Positions 9,332 to 18,247 of a DNA stretch of 64,000 bases are shown here, piece by piece (position 1 is the stretch's first letter; each line of letters opens with the position of its first letter). Origin of the DNA: Streptomyces sp. TBY4 (GTDB lineage: Bacteria > Actinomycetota > Actinomycetes > Streptomycetales > Streptomycetaceae); the NCBI RefSeq assembly GCF_024213195.1, contig NZ_JANAVF010000016.1, positions 1 through 64,000 on the forward strand, given 5' to 3'. A program made the translations under genes and the position numbers. The notes below the pieces were generated by a model. The model ran no database searches, was not told where the DNA came from, and saw nothing but the letters and a program-made list of their open reading frames with translations.

Positions 9332-10242
9332 CTGCGCAGTCCCCACTCGGCATCCTCGACGCCAACACCCTGGAGGAGCTCGCGCGCGTTATCTGCGGCG
9401 ATGACCACCTCTACTACCGCAAGGGTTTCGAGATCGCGCGCTTCCTGGAACACGCCGGCTGGCAGCGGGTGCCGGAGTACAACGGCGAGTACAGGATGGA
9501 ATGGACGGTCGCCCGGCTCAGCGAACGCCGAGAAGAGCCCACCGAGCTGGAACGGGTCCTGCTTCGCCTGGCCGACCCTCGCGAATACCTTGACGAGCCG
9601 GACCAGCTCCCTGCTGTTGTCTCCGCGGTCAACGCCTTCCTGGTCTACGAGGGAGCACGCCTGGAGAATCCTGGCGGCCGCCCCCGTCTCGTCGCCTGCG
9701 ACCCCTCCCTTGCCCACCCGGGTAGCCAGGGTCCTACCGAACTCAGCGCAGCCATGACCGATCTCATCAGTGACCGGAAGATGGCCGCCCTGCTCCAACA
9801 CCGCTTGGACGAGGCACGCACCTGCTACGCCAATGGCGCTCACGTGGCCGCCATCATCATGCTCGGCAGCCTGCTGGAAGGCGTCATGGTCCATGTGGTG
9901 CGCGAACGCGACGCCTCACGACTCGGCAGTACGTCTGCAGACAGGGTGACCCTCGACACTTTGATCAAGACCTGCCACGACGCAGGATGGATCGGTGCCG
10001 ACGTGGAGCGCTTCTGTCACGAGCTGCGCAAGTACCGTAACTTCGTCCATCCGCGAGCAGAGATCCGCGAGGCCCACACCCCGGATCGCGACACGCTGGA
10101 CATGTGCTGGCCTGTGGTCAACGCAGTCCTGAACGACCTCGCCGCCTCCCAGCCGAAAGCGACCGTGCCGAAGCCGACCGCCTCGCCACTCCGACCCATG
10201 CCTCGGCCATCGCCAGTAGCGAGGCCAGCACGCCGGCCCTGA
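9328..10242 (+). CDS. Helicase-coupled protein with HEPN/DUF4145-like C-terminal domain
   Basis: The 304-aa protein begins at an ATG overlapping the helicase stop. Residues 1-150 form an unrecognised N-terminal domain (LARVICGDDHLYYRKGFEIARFL opens it). Residues 155-275 are all-helical: AAIIMLGSLLEGVMVHVV, then ELRKYRNFVHP with R234, R237 and H241. This is the R-N-x-x-H or R-x(4-6)-H arrangement of HEPN-type domains, some of which are RNases. The tail is Pro/Arg-rich and probably disordered. I infer a partner of the helicase-nuclease, either sensor or toxic effector. DUF4145-like domains are also found without RNase activity, so the enzymatic role is open. Confidence 0.7.
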   Translation: MTAQSPLGILDANTLEELARVICGDDHLYYRKGFEIARFLEHAGWQRVPEYNGEYRMEWTVARLSERREEPTELERVLLRLADPREYLDEPDQLPAVVSAVNAFLVYEGARLENPGGRPRLVACDPSLAHPGSQGPTELSAAMTDLISDRKMAALLQHRLDEARTCYANGAHVAAIIMLGSLLEGVMVHVVRERDASRLGSTSADRVTLDTLIKTCHDAGWIGADVERFCHELRKYRNFVHPRAEIREAHTPDRDTLDMCWPVVNAVLNDLAASQPKATVPKPTASPLRPMPRPSPVARPARRP

Positions 10243-10557
10243 GGTCGGGACGCAGTTGGTTCGGCCCCCGCCCTGCATTCGAGAGCGGGGCGGTGGGCGA
10301 ACCCGCGCGCGAGCACGGTGCTGGACGTACTGGCGAACTTGCCGAGTTCCGCCAGGGTGGCAATCACGCTGGATATCGAGTCACCCATCGCCCGACCGGA
10401 GCGGCTGGCGACCTCGGACAATGCGCGCCTCCTCCTCGACGAGGCACGGACAGACAACCGACGCCGTGGTCCTCGTTGCCGCCCAGACGCCCCGTCCCGC
10501 GGAGTAACTCGGCATACTTCGACTTCGGGTAACTGATACGTGCAAGGGGGCGGTTCG
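10243..10557. other. Intergenic stretch before the small helical protein
   Basis: About 315 bp lie between the helicase operon and the next gene. One open plus-strand frame (from 10318) reads VLDVLANLPSSARVAITLD and could be a worn fragment of a coding sequence, but it has no ribosome site and I cannot identify it. Promoter elements for the following genes must lie here; none is clear by eye. Confidence 0.35.
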
Positions 10558-10959
10558 ATGTACGGGCGCAGCGAAGAGGAGTGGGCCAAGCTCACCGAAG
10601 CCGGCCTGGAGTTTCTTCTCGAGCGGGCCAGGCAGAACAGGCCGACCTCGTACACAGAGCTTAACGCGACCCTTGTCCAGCGCGTCGACACGTCCGGGTT
10701 CGACTTCTCCAGGGCCGATGAGCGGGCGGCGATGGGCCACCTGTTGTGGCTGATCGTCGAGCGCAACCGTCCGGAATCCGGCCTGATGCTCTCCGCCCTG
10801 GTCTTCTACCTCAACAGCAACGAGGCCGGCCCCGGCTTCTTCGGACTGGCCCAGGAACTGGGCCAGTTGTCCGCGAAGGCATCCCGTAGGCAGAAGGAGG
10901 AGTTCTGGGTCGACCAGCTCCGGCAGCTGGAAGAGCGGTACTCCCACACCCACCCCTGA
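10558..10959 (+). CDS. Small helical protein of unknown function (133 aa)
   Basis: ATG at 10558 follows an AAGGGGG site. The protein is helical and charged (SEEEWAKLTEAGLEFLLERA, then ERAAMGHLLWLIVERNRPESG and FFGLAQELGQL). It has no membrane segment, signal or catalytic motif. It ends 47 bp before the HamA-like gene on the same strand, so the three genes could form one transcript. It may be an accessory or sensor part of the neighbouring system, or an independent cargo gene. I do not recognise the family. Confidence 0.65.
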   Translation: MYGRSEEEWAKLTEAGLEFLLERARQNRPTSYTELNATLVQRVDTSGFDFSRADERAAMGHLLWLIVERNRPESGLMLSALVFYLNSNEAGPGFFGLAQELGQLSAKASRRQKEEFWVDQLRQLEERYSHTHP

Positions 10960-11006
10960 TCGTACATTCAAGCGAGAAATCACCCTCGTGGGCGTATCGT
11001 GCGACT

Positions 11007-11894
11007 GTGGGAGACACACAGTCGGCGGGGCTCGGATCGCCACTTGAGTTGGTTGAGACGGCACTGGACGAGATCGCCGCGTCCGTCAGCTTCAGTCGGT
11101 TGCCCGGACCCTTGTCCCACACGGCGATTCAGGTGTCCGGAATCGAGTCGCCGAAGGTAACCAGGAGCCTCGGCAGGGTGCTCGTCGGCCTGCTCGTCGG
11201 GGCGGTGGAGTGCAACGTCGCTCTTGCGTCCGTACTTCTCGCGGACGGGATCGACGATCGGGCACAACTGGCACGCGATGTTGCCGAATTGATTGGGACC
11301 ACTAACTCCTTCGTGACCCCTGAGGAAGTCCTCTTCCGTGACACCAAGCGAAACGCCTGGCTCGCGGAGGGGCTGCTCCATGTGCTCCTTGTCCTCCAGA
11401 ACCGAGATTCGGCCGAGCTTCTCGGCGGACGGGTGCACGCGTTGCGTCAAATACATCCCATTCCGACGCAGCAAGGTTTTGACGCCGTGGCCCTGTATGT
11501 GAACGGGGACGGGCTCTCACTCGCCATAGGGGAGAGCAAGGCCTCACGTCAGGACGGCAGCGGCCAGCTAACCCAGGCCTCGAAGATATTCAAGAGTCTC
11601 GACTCCGGAGACCACGGACGCCACCTGCGGCAGGAGTTGACAGCCTTGAAAGGGTATCTTCCCGCCGACCTTGCCCTGCAGGTGTCGAAGGCGGTGCTGA
11701 ACCGAAGATGCTACGTCCCGTCGATCGTCCATGAAAAGCCCTTCGACGCGCAGAAGGAGCGTGTCACCTTGCGGGACTTGGTGCCGCCGCTCGACCGGAA
11801 GCGTCTCCTGGCCGTCCGCCTGGCCAACTTTCACGGATTCTTCGATTCCGTCGCCAACGCCATGAGGAACTCTGTGGCGGAGATCGTGGTGTGA
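11007..11894 (+). CDS. hamA: HamA-like nuclease (DUF1837), Hachiman-type defence effector
   Basis: This 295-aa protein starts at a GTG. The core of the second half, GFDAVALYVNGDG followed by LAIGESKAS, gives a D159...E176-x-K178 set that fits the PD-(D/E)XK-like active site of HamA (DUF1837). Upstream, a RDTKRNAWLAEGLLHVLLVLQN helix matches the family's arrangement. In Hachiman, HamA is a DNase held by the HamB helicase and released on sensing aberrant DNA. The next gene is a large helicase one base downstream, the expected order. Confidence is limited because overall similarity was judged by eye. Confidence 0.65.
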   Translation: MGDTQSAGLGSPLELVETALDEIAASVSFSRLPGPLSHTAIQVSGIESPKVTRSLGRVLVGLLVGAVECNVALASVLLADGIDDRAQLARDVAELIGTTNSFVTPEEVLFRDTKRNAWLAEGLLHVLLVLQNRDSAELLGGRVHALRQIHPIPTQQGFDAVALYVNGDGLSLAIGESKASRQDGSGQLTQASKIFKSLDSGDHGRHLRQELTALKGYLPADLALQVSKAVLNRRCYVPSIVHEKPFDAQKERVTLRDLVPPLDRKRLLAVRLANFHGFFDSVANAMRNSVAEIVV

Positions 11895-11895
11895 T

Positions 11896-14800
11896 GTGTT
11901 CAACCGGGGGATAGACACACTTCTCGAAGAGCTGCCGCGAATTGGCGAGTTTGGTGCCACCGAGATTCGACGCATGCTGACGCTCGCCTGGGTCGAGATC
12001 GTGGAGGGGCGGGACCTCTCACCGGCGCAGAACGGGCGGACGGCCGAGAGCACCAGAGTCGATGTAGGCGGAAGGCCATTTCCGCCAGGAGACCGAAGGT
12101 CTCCGCAGGCGGCATTGCGCAGACTTGCCACAGCTCTGGAAGTCCACGCCGTCCTCGTCCCGGAACTAGCGCCACCCACGGCCCAGGCGTGCGCCTTCGT
12201 CGCTGCCGAAGCCCTGTCGATCTGCAACGAACAACCGGACGCAGAAGACGCCACACTGTCATCGTCGCCGTCCCCGCTCGGATCGGCCCGTAGGTACGAG
12301 CGCCTGGAAGCCGGGCTGCTCTACCGCATCGCCGGATACGATGCCAACGCCGCGCGATGCGGGGACGAGATCGGCGAACTAGACACGCAGCCCGACTTGG
12401 AGTCTCCCGTATCAGAGTGGGCCATGCGCACGTTTCGCGAACTGCTGTCGGCGCGGGTGAGCGGGGACGTCCCCGAACCGCCACCGGTGCCGCACGAGGA
12501 CGAACGGTTGGAAACCCGCATCCGCGACGCCCTCTGGCGGCGAATGGGTCACGCCGCGCGCCAGCACACGTTGTGGCTCACCCACCAGGCGGGTGCCACT
12601 CGAAGCGCGGTCGGAGAGATCCACACGTTGATCTCCCTGCTGCACCCGAATCCGGACGGCCGGAGCGGACAGGCCACCCACCCCGACATCCACCACCTCG
12701 CGGTGCTGCTCGCCAAGGCGCTGGAGGAGGACGAGACACGCGCATTGCGCTCGGTGCCGCCACCACCGGACACCGACGGACGGTTTGCCGCGTACGTGAA
12801 GAAGCAGGCAACGTCACAGCCCCTGCTGTGGCCCTCGGCGAGGATCTATTCCGAGCGGGCGCTACCAGGGCCCCACGCTCACGCTGTGGTGTGCGTGCCC
12901 ACCGGGGCCGGCAAGTCGGCGGTGGCGGAACTCGCCATCGCACAGACCCTGCACTCCGGATGGGTGCTCTACCTGGCGCCGACGAACGCGTTGGTGGGCC
13001 AAGTGGAGCGCCGTTTGTCCTCAGTGTTCGGTGCTCTGCCGGGTGTGCAGGTACGGGGGTTCCTCGGTGGGGCAGAGTACGCCGTGCTGGGAGGCGAGGA
13101 CCTCGCCGTCATCGACTCCTGCCAGGTGCTGGTCATGACACCAGAGAAGTGCTCGCTGGCCCTGCGGCAGAATCCGGAAGCCTTCGAGGACCTCAGACTG
13201 TGTGTCCTCGACGAGGCGCACCTCATCGAGGAGCCTCACGGACGTGGCGCTCTCACCGAGCTGGTCATCGCCGAAGTGCTGCACCGAGCTCCGCACGTCA
13301 GGACCCTGTTCCTGTCAGCGCTGATTGCCAACGCGGACGAACTCGCAGAGTGGCTCACCACGGCGACCGGGGTCGAAGCCGTGCCCATCAGCCACCCGTG
13401 GCGTCCCACGAGGACACTGCGCGCCATTGCAGGATTCGACAGGACAGGTAACGAAACCGCTCGCTCCATCGCAGAGAGGGACCTGGCTGCGCTTCCTACC
13501 CGTCGAAAGAAGCTCGACTACAAGGCCCCCATATCGCTGCTAGTGGGACTTCAAGGAGCCTGGGCATCCAGCGAACCCGCGGACTACGCGCTGGTCCGGA
13601 CCCCCCTGGTCTCTCCGAGAGTCCTCCACCGCACGAAGGGGGTGGCTTCGGACGGCGTCTGTCTCCCGATGACCGCGGTCCTCGTAGCCGCCCTGGCAGA
13701 GAACGACCACCGTGTCATCGCTTTCCTCCCGCAGAACCGGCACGACTGTTTCACCCAAGCCGTGAAGCAGCCCGGTTCCCCTAGCTGGGTGCCTACCGGT
13801 GCCGACGGGGACATCGACGCCCTGCTGGACCTGGCGGACGCAGAGCTGGGTATCGCGTCCGAGCTGAGGGAAACCCTCTCGAAGGGTGTGGGAGTACACA
13901 CTGGCGCGCTATTGAGGGAGGAACAACGGGCCAGCGAGATGGCCTTCGACCGGGACCGCATACGAGTGCTCTTCGCAACGGGCACGCTCTCGCAAGGCCT
14001 GAACCTGCCAGCCACTGCGGTGGTGATCGGCGGGACACGGGTGGGGTTCGACCAGAATGCGTCAGCAACCGAGCGTGAACGCCGCTCACGGACCCAGCTC
14101 CTGAACGCCATAGGCCGAGCGGGACGCGCCTACACGTCCGCGCGGTCGATCGCGGTGGTCGTGCCCGGGCGGGCCGCGCACGTGGCGGCTGGCGCCAATG
14201 GTGCGCAGGTAGCCAGGGCGGCCGACGCACACTTCCTGACTCAGGAAGACGCCGCAAACGACATCGGAAGCAGGCTCGACAGCCTCATCGAGAAGGTCCT
14301 CGGCGGCACTCTGGAAATCGGCACGCTGGAAGGCGAAGAGCAGTCGGCCTTCTCCTTCCTCTCGTTCGCCGTGGGCAGCGGCGACGCACCGGGCGTGATT
14401 CGGCGGACGTGGGCGGTGCACAGGGCCGGAGCGACGGACCAGGCCGAACCGATCTCCGATGCCTTGGAAGCCACGGGCGCGGGGTTCCTAGCCCGGGAAC
14501 AGGTGCCGGACTGGGTGAGCCTCGCCGCGCACCGTGCGGGGCTCGGGCTCCCAGAAGCGTCACATCTCTACCGCCAACTCTTCGCCGAACTGGGCACGCG
14601 CGGTGCCCCTGACACGGTGGAAGGCTGGGCGCGCGTTCTCGTCGACGCTCTCACAGCAGTGCCACCGGAGACGGTAGAGAGCCTTCTCCCGCTGACCAAC
14701 GACTTCCGGTCTACAGCGGTCGAAGGACTGTGGTCCTCCGATTCGGACGAAGCGGCCCGTGGACACCGCGCCTTGGGAGCCACCCTCTCCTCGTGGATGC

Positions 14801-15303
14801 GTGGAGAGAACTTGCTGTCCGTAGCCGGCCACGCTCTGGGGCCGGGGATTGAGAGAACCGGTGGTCGCGGGCGGAAGATGCCTCTGCCCAAGATCATCGG
14901 TCTGACCGACCGCGGATTCGGGTTCAGACTGAGCGTGCTTTCCGGAGCGCTGGGGGCGATCGTCACCACTGCATGCGAATCCGAGCCTCTGCCCGGGCGT
15001 TGGGAGCTACCGGAGGCCTGTTCCAGAGCACTCGGGCTGTTGCCATTCGCCGTCAGATGGGGAGCCAACAGCCCAGGTGCCATCGCCTGGACCAGGGCAG
15101 GCGTCCGGCCCCGGGTCGTCGCCCACCTGCTGGAGCGGCGCATGCCCCTCACCCCCTCGGCGGTCTGGATGAACGACGAGGAACTGCGCCGACTCGCCGG
15201 ACGCCACCTCGTGCAGACACCGCAGTGGGTGCTGGACGCCATGGAAGAAGAGCACGAGCGAGAACTCGTGCTGTCAATGCTGCGGGTCCGGGAGCTGAGG
15301 TGA
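11896..15303 (+). CDS. hamB: HamB-like DEAH-box helicase, Hachiman-type partner
   Basis: The 1,135-aa protein starts at a GTG one base after the HamA stop. After about 330 residues of helical N-terminal domain comes Walker A PTGAGKS (about 335-341), then LAPTNALVGQ (motif Ia), VLDEAH (about 437-442) and SALIANADEL (motif III-like). The second RecA domain carries FATGTLSQGLNLPATAVV (motif V) and QLLNAIGRAGRA (motif VI, about 735-745). A further 390 residues form a C-terminal extension. Ski2/DEAH-like helicases of this size paired with DUF1837 proteins define Hachiman, where HamB loads on DNA and controls HamA. No transposase or methylase is linked. Confidence 0.7.
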   Translation: MFNRGIDTLLEELPRIGEFGATEIRRMLTLAWVEIVEGRDLSPAQNGRTAESTRVDVGGRPFPPGDRRSPQAALRRLATALEVHAVLVPELAPPTAQACAFVAAEALSICNEQPDAEDATLSSSPSPLGSARRYERLEAGLLYRIAGYDANAARCGDEIGELDTQPDLESPVSEWAMRTFRELLSARVSGDVPEPPPVPHEDERLETRIRDALWRRMGHAARQHTLWLTHQAGATRSAVGEIHTLISLLHPNPDGRSGQATHPDIHHLAVLLAKALEEDETRALRSVPPPPDTDGRFAAYVKKQATSQPLLWPSARIYSERALPGPHAHAVVCVPTGAGKSAVAELAIAQTLHSGWVLYLAPTNALVGQVERRLSSVFGALPGVQVRGFLGGAEYAVLGGEDLAVIDSCQVLVMTPEKCSLALRQNPEAFEDLRLCVLDEAHLIEEPHGRGALTELVIAEVLHRAPHVRTLFLSALIANADELAEWLTTATGVEAVPISHPWRPTRTLRAIAGFDRTGNETARSIAERDLAALPTRRKKLDYKAPISLLVGLQGAWASSEPADYALVRTPLVSPRVLHRTKGVASDGVCLPMTAVLVAALAENDHRVIAFLPQNRHDCFTQAVKQPGSPSWVPTGADGDIDALLDLADAELGIASELRETLSKGVGVHTGALLREEQRASEMAFDRDRIRVLFATGTLSQGLNLPATAVVIGGTRVGFDQNASATERERRSRTQLLNAIGRAGRAYTSARSIAVVVPGRAAHVAAGANGAQVARAADAHFLTQEDAANDIGSRLDSLIEKVLGGTLEIGTLEGEEQSAFSFLSFAVGSGDAPGVIRRTWAVHRAGATDQAEPISDALEATGAGFLAREQVPDWVSLAAHRAGLGLPEASHLYRQLFAELGTRGAPDTVEGWARVLVDALTAVPPETVESLLPLTNDFRSTAVEGLWSSDSDEAARGHRALGATLSSWMRGENLLSVAGHALGPGIERTGGRGRKMPLPKIIGLTDRGFGFRLSVLSGALGAIVTTACESEPLPGRWELPEACSRALGLLPFAVRWGANSPGAIAWTRAGVRPRVVAHLLERRMPLTPSAVWMNDEELRRLAGRHLVQTPQWVLDAMEEEHERELVLSMLRVRELR

Positions 15304-15509
15304 TGCCACCAAGCGTCGGAAGCGGACGCCCGGATGGGCGCCAACTCCGTCAGGACGCTGCGGCGAGGTGGCGTCGGAGGGTGCCGAAGCCGATCACCGA
15401 GCGATCGAACAGGTGAAGCCAGTACCTGGGTAACTACGATTGGTAAGCAAGCACAAAAGCGCCGAACCAGTTCACTGACTCGGTCGCCTCCGCACTTCCT
15501 GGTCCGTCT
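15304..15509. other. Short region between hamB and the first corA-tail repeat
   Basis: About 200 bp without a gene. It may contain the element-specific side of an attachment site, because the conserved repeat begins abruptly at about 15510. Confidence 0.35.
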
Positions 15510-15854
15510 TGGGGAGGATCTGGGGAGAATGAGGCCGCGTTGGGGAGCGGCTGGGGAGGATCGGCCGCACAAATGGGCAACGCGGCGAAAGAGCCAGAAA
15601 GGCGGGTCGCCGCAGATCAGAGGGCGTCTCCGGCTATTTCCCCAGGTCAGCGGCGTGAGGGTGACGACTTCAAGAAGATCTCCAGTTGGGCCGCCATCCT
15701 CTTTGCACCCACCCTGGTCGGCACCATCTACGGCATGAACTTCGAGGTCATGCCGGAACTCCACTGGGCTGCGGGCTACCCCTTCGCGATCCTCCTGATG
15801 GCAGTGGTCTGCACAAGCCTGTACGTCATCTTCAAGAAGCGCGACTGGCTGTAG
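15510..15854 (+). repeat. Direct repeat copy 1: GGGGAG-rich arm plus corA 3' end
   Basis: This ~345-bp unit aligns almost without gaps to 34953-35298. The first ~150 bp carry TGGGGAG motifs about 11 bp apart (15510, 15521, 15540, 15552) and a block CGCAGATCAGAGGGC shared with the other copy. The last ~190 bp are a coding end of a CorA transporter. I infer an attachment-site arm plus the target-gene end that an integrating element brings with it. Confidence 0.75.
15663..15854 (+). pseudogene. corA: corA C-terminal fragment (copy 1)
   Basis: The last 63 codons of a CorA Mg2+/Co2+ transporter: DDFKKISSWAAILFAPTLVG, the hallmark YGMNF pore motif, the second membrane helix (YPFAILLMAVVCTSLYVIF) and the KKRDWL end. 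The N-terminal domain and any start codon are absent. Upstream DNA is non-coding arm sequence with a stop in the related frame, so no working protein is made from this copy alone. Its reading frame and C-terminus are intact, as expected for a gene end kept under selection when an element rebuilds its target. Confidence 0.85.
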
Positions 15855-15906
15855 GAGTCAGTTGATCCCTCACGCACCAACGGGGGGCACCGGCAGCGGT
15901 AGCCCG

Positions 15907-17088
15907 TCAGGCATGCACAAGGCCATCCGCCATCACCAGCCGAACGCGGCGCAGCGCCTGGAGATCGGTCAGGGGATCACCCTCTACGACCAGGAGGTCC
16001 GCGCGGAGGCCGGGGAGCAGGCGCCCCGTGACCTTGCCCAGCCCGAGTGCCTCCGCCGCCTCGCAGGTGGCCAGGTCGACGATCTCCTGCGAGGTGCAGC
16101 CCAGATGGGCGAAGAACTCGAGACTGGACACGAAGTCATCGAAGACCGCCCGGCTCACGCCCGCGTCCGTGCCGGTGAGCAGCCGCACCCCGCGCTCGCG
16201 CATTCGGCGGATCCCGCCGAACATCTCCTCCGCGCGCTCACGTCCGAAGCGCTCGGCGAAGCCGCGCCAGTCGGGGCTGGCCGCCGGACAGACCCCGATG
16301 CCCCGGGCGGCGATCTCGTCGACGACGTCGTCGAGGAGCCGGAAGCCGTCCTGGTCGATCCACGTGCAGTGCTCGATCGTGCTCACCCCGGCCTCCACCG
16401 CCGCGACGATGCCTGCGGTGCCGTGCGCATGCGCCGCCACGGGGAGGCCGGCACTCGCCGCCTCCTGCACGATGATCCGGAGCTCCTCGGCCGTGAACTG
16501 GGGCGCCCAGATCGGCGGCCCGCCCTTGGTGATGCCCCCGCCCGTGGCCATCACCTTGATGAGGTCCGTGCCCCGCTCCACGTTGCGGCGGACCAGCGCC
16601 CTGGCGGCGTCCTCGCCGGACACCTCTCCGCCCAGGAACCAGCAGTGTCCGCCGGGTCCCGTCACAGGAGTGCCGGCCGCCAGGACACGGGGTCCGGGCA
16701 ACCGTCCCGCCCTGACGGCGTCGCGGAACTCCGTCACCAGTCCGTTCCGGTCGCCGAGGTCCCGCACTGTGGTGACGCCGGCGTTCAGCAGACCGAGCGC
16801 CCGCTCCGCAATGCCTTTGGCCACCGTCGCATCGTCCGCCTCCCGCAGCGCCGCGACCGGATCGGGCCCCGCGTCCAGAACGAGGTGGACGTGCGCGTCG
16901 ACGAGCCCCGGCAACAGCGTGCCGTCGGGGTAGTCGTGACGGAGAGTGCGCGCGGGGGCACGGGACTCCACCTCGTGGCGCGGTCCGGTGTCCGCGATGA
17001 CGCCGTTTCGCACCAGCACGGCGCCGTCCGCCAGGACCTGGCCGTGCGGTCCGATCACCACGCGCCGGGCCGAGATCAGGGTGTCCAT
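15907..17088 (-). CDS. Metal-dependent amidohydrolase
   Basis: I place the start at the ATG at 17088 (AGGA six bases before), 13 bp after the MAB_1171c gene. The 393-aa protein is a complete amidohydrolase-superfamily enzyme: LPGLVDAHVHLVLD (first His pair), the IKVMATGGG strand (Lys ligand position), VAAHAHGTAGI and IEHCTWID (His ligands), and LLTGTDAG (catalytic Asp). It closes with a LRADLLVVEGDPL beta-domain. It belongs to the imidazolonepropionase/prolidase-like branch that hydrolyses C-N bonds; the substrate is unknown. As the last gene of the XRE-ImmA-MAB_1171c operon it may act with the RiPP genes or be unrelated cargo. Confidence 0.85.
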   Translation of the reverse strand: MDTLISARRVVIGPHGQVLADGAVLVRNGVIADTGPRHEVESRAPARTLRHDYPDGTLLPGLVDAHVHLVLDAGPDPVAALREADDATVAKGIAERALGLLNAGVTTVRDLGDRNGLVTEFRDAVRAGRLPGPRVLAAGTPVTGPGGHCWFLGGEVSGEDAARALVRRNVERGTDLIKVMATGGGITKGGPPIWAPQFTAEELRIIVQEAASAGLPVAAHAHGTAGIVAAVEAGVSTIEHCTWIDQDGFRLLDDVVDEIAARGIGVCPAASPDWRGFAERFGRERAEEMFGGIRRMRERGVRLLTGTDAGVSRAVFDDFVSSLEFFAHLGCTSQEIVDLATCEAAEALGLGKVTGRLLPGLRADLLVVEGDPLTDLQALRRVRLVMADGLVHA

Positions 17089-17101
17089 CGCCACTCCTCG
17101 T

Positions 17102-18247
17102 TCAGAATTGCGCTGTCAGAGTTTCGGACAGCCGGATCAGTTGCCGTACATCACTCTCCAGACTGCCGTCGCCCTCGCCGGGCAGGGCGACCGGGACGGC
17201 CTGGGAGGGCGCATCCTCTCCGGAGGCGTACGCCCGCAACGCGGTCCTCAGATGGCGCGCCGCGACCTCGGGCGTGAGTGGTGCCTCGGCGTCGGCCGTG
17301 GCCGCCTCCAGCGCCAGATAGGGACTGATCCGGACGAGCCCGTCCCGGCACTCGATGACACGCCGGTAGTAGCGCCGGTGCACGCCCCGCGGACTCAGCG
17401 CGTCCCAGCGGCGACCGCCCCCGGTGCGTTCGAGTGCGTCCTCCGGGAACGCCAGGTGCAGAGCCTCCCAGAGGGGGGCCAGCCTGTGGTAGACGCGGCC
17501 GTGGTGCCACCACAGACGGATACTGGCCCAGCGCGTCACCAGCCCCGGGTAGACCACGCCCGCTACGAAGAGGGGGATCGCGAGGTCGAGCAGGAGCTTC
17601 GCGCCGGTGATCACCGGGTGGGGCACACCGCCGCCGAGCAGGCGCACGAGCGTCAGGCACTCCCGTACCGCCGAGGCCAGCACCATGCCGGCCAGCGCGG
17701 CGGCCACCATCCGCAGCCCGGTCGCCAACGGCCGGCTCGCCAGCCGCGCGTACCGCACCGTCCAGAACAGCGCCGCCGCCAGGGCATACGTGAGGTAGGC
17801 GCCGGCCGAGAGGTAGAAGACCGCGACACCAGGGACCCTCATGTCGGCCGTCGCGTACGTGTGGCCCCGCTCGGCGTGCGGCGTCACGGCCATGGCTGCC
17901 GAGGCGATCACCGCAGTCGCGGCGAACGGCACCGCATGCCACCGCACCCGCGTCCGGGCCGCGGCCGGGTCGGACGCCGAGTGAATGAAGAAGCACCCCA
18001 GGAAGTACACGGCTCCGAGCAGGCAGAGGTTCTGCAGCAGCTTCGCGGTGCCGTCCCCGGCGAGCCCGTCAACGAGGCGGATGACTACGGGCAGGCCGAA
18101 CGGGAAGGAGAGACCCGCACTGAACATGCAAAGGAAAACCGCGCGCAGCAGCCGGTCGGAAGGATCGCGTACGACCTGCCGCCCCGTCCAGAGCAGCGAG
18201 CCGTACAGAACAACGGCGAGCACCAGGGACAGCACGGTCACAACCAC
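17102..18247 (-). CDS. MAB_1171c/DUF6545-family integral membrane protein
   Basis: The 381-aa protein has about seven hydrophobic helices in the first 240 residues (VVTVLSLVLAVVLYGSLLW onward), then a soluble tail with WWHHGRVYHRLAPLWEALHLAFPE and RRYYRRVIECRDGLVRISPYL, the signature of the MAB_1171c family. The family is usually encoded beside an ImmA/IrrE protease and an XRE regulator, exactly the context here. The start overlaps the ImmA stop by 10 bp. Its biochemical role is unknown; a transport or sensing function is often proposed. Confidence 0.85.
   Translation of the reverse strand: MVVTVLSLVLAVVLYGSLLWTGRQVVRDPSDRLLRAVFLCMFSAGLSFPFGLPVVIRLVDGLAGDGTAKLLQNLCLLGAVYFLGCFFIHSASDPAAARTRVRWHAVPFAATAVIASAAMAVTPHAERGHTYATADMRVPGVAVFYLSAGAYLTYALAAALFWTVRYARLASRPLATGLRMVAAALAGMVLASAVRECLTLVRLLGGGVPHPVITGAKLLLDLAIPLFVAGVVYPGLVTRWASIRLWWHHGRVYHRLAPLWEALHLAFPEDALERTGGGRRWDALSPRGVHRRYYRRVIECRDGLVRISPYLALEAATADAEAPLTPEVAARHLRTALRAYASGEDAPSQAVPVALPGEGDGSLESDVRQLIRLSETLTAQF

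Noticed and set aside
7724..9346. 540-codon open frame antisense to the helicase
   Set aside because: Typical GC-bias shadow of a real gene; no ribosome site and no protein family.
15510..15560. GGGGAG motifs considered as replication-origin iterons
   Set aside because: No rep gene or DnaA boxes nearby; the link to the corA tails makes an attachment arm more likely.
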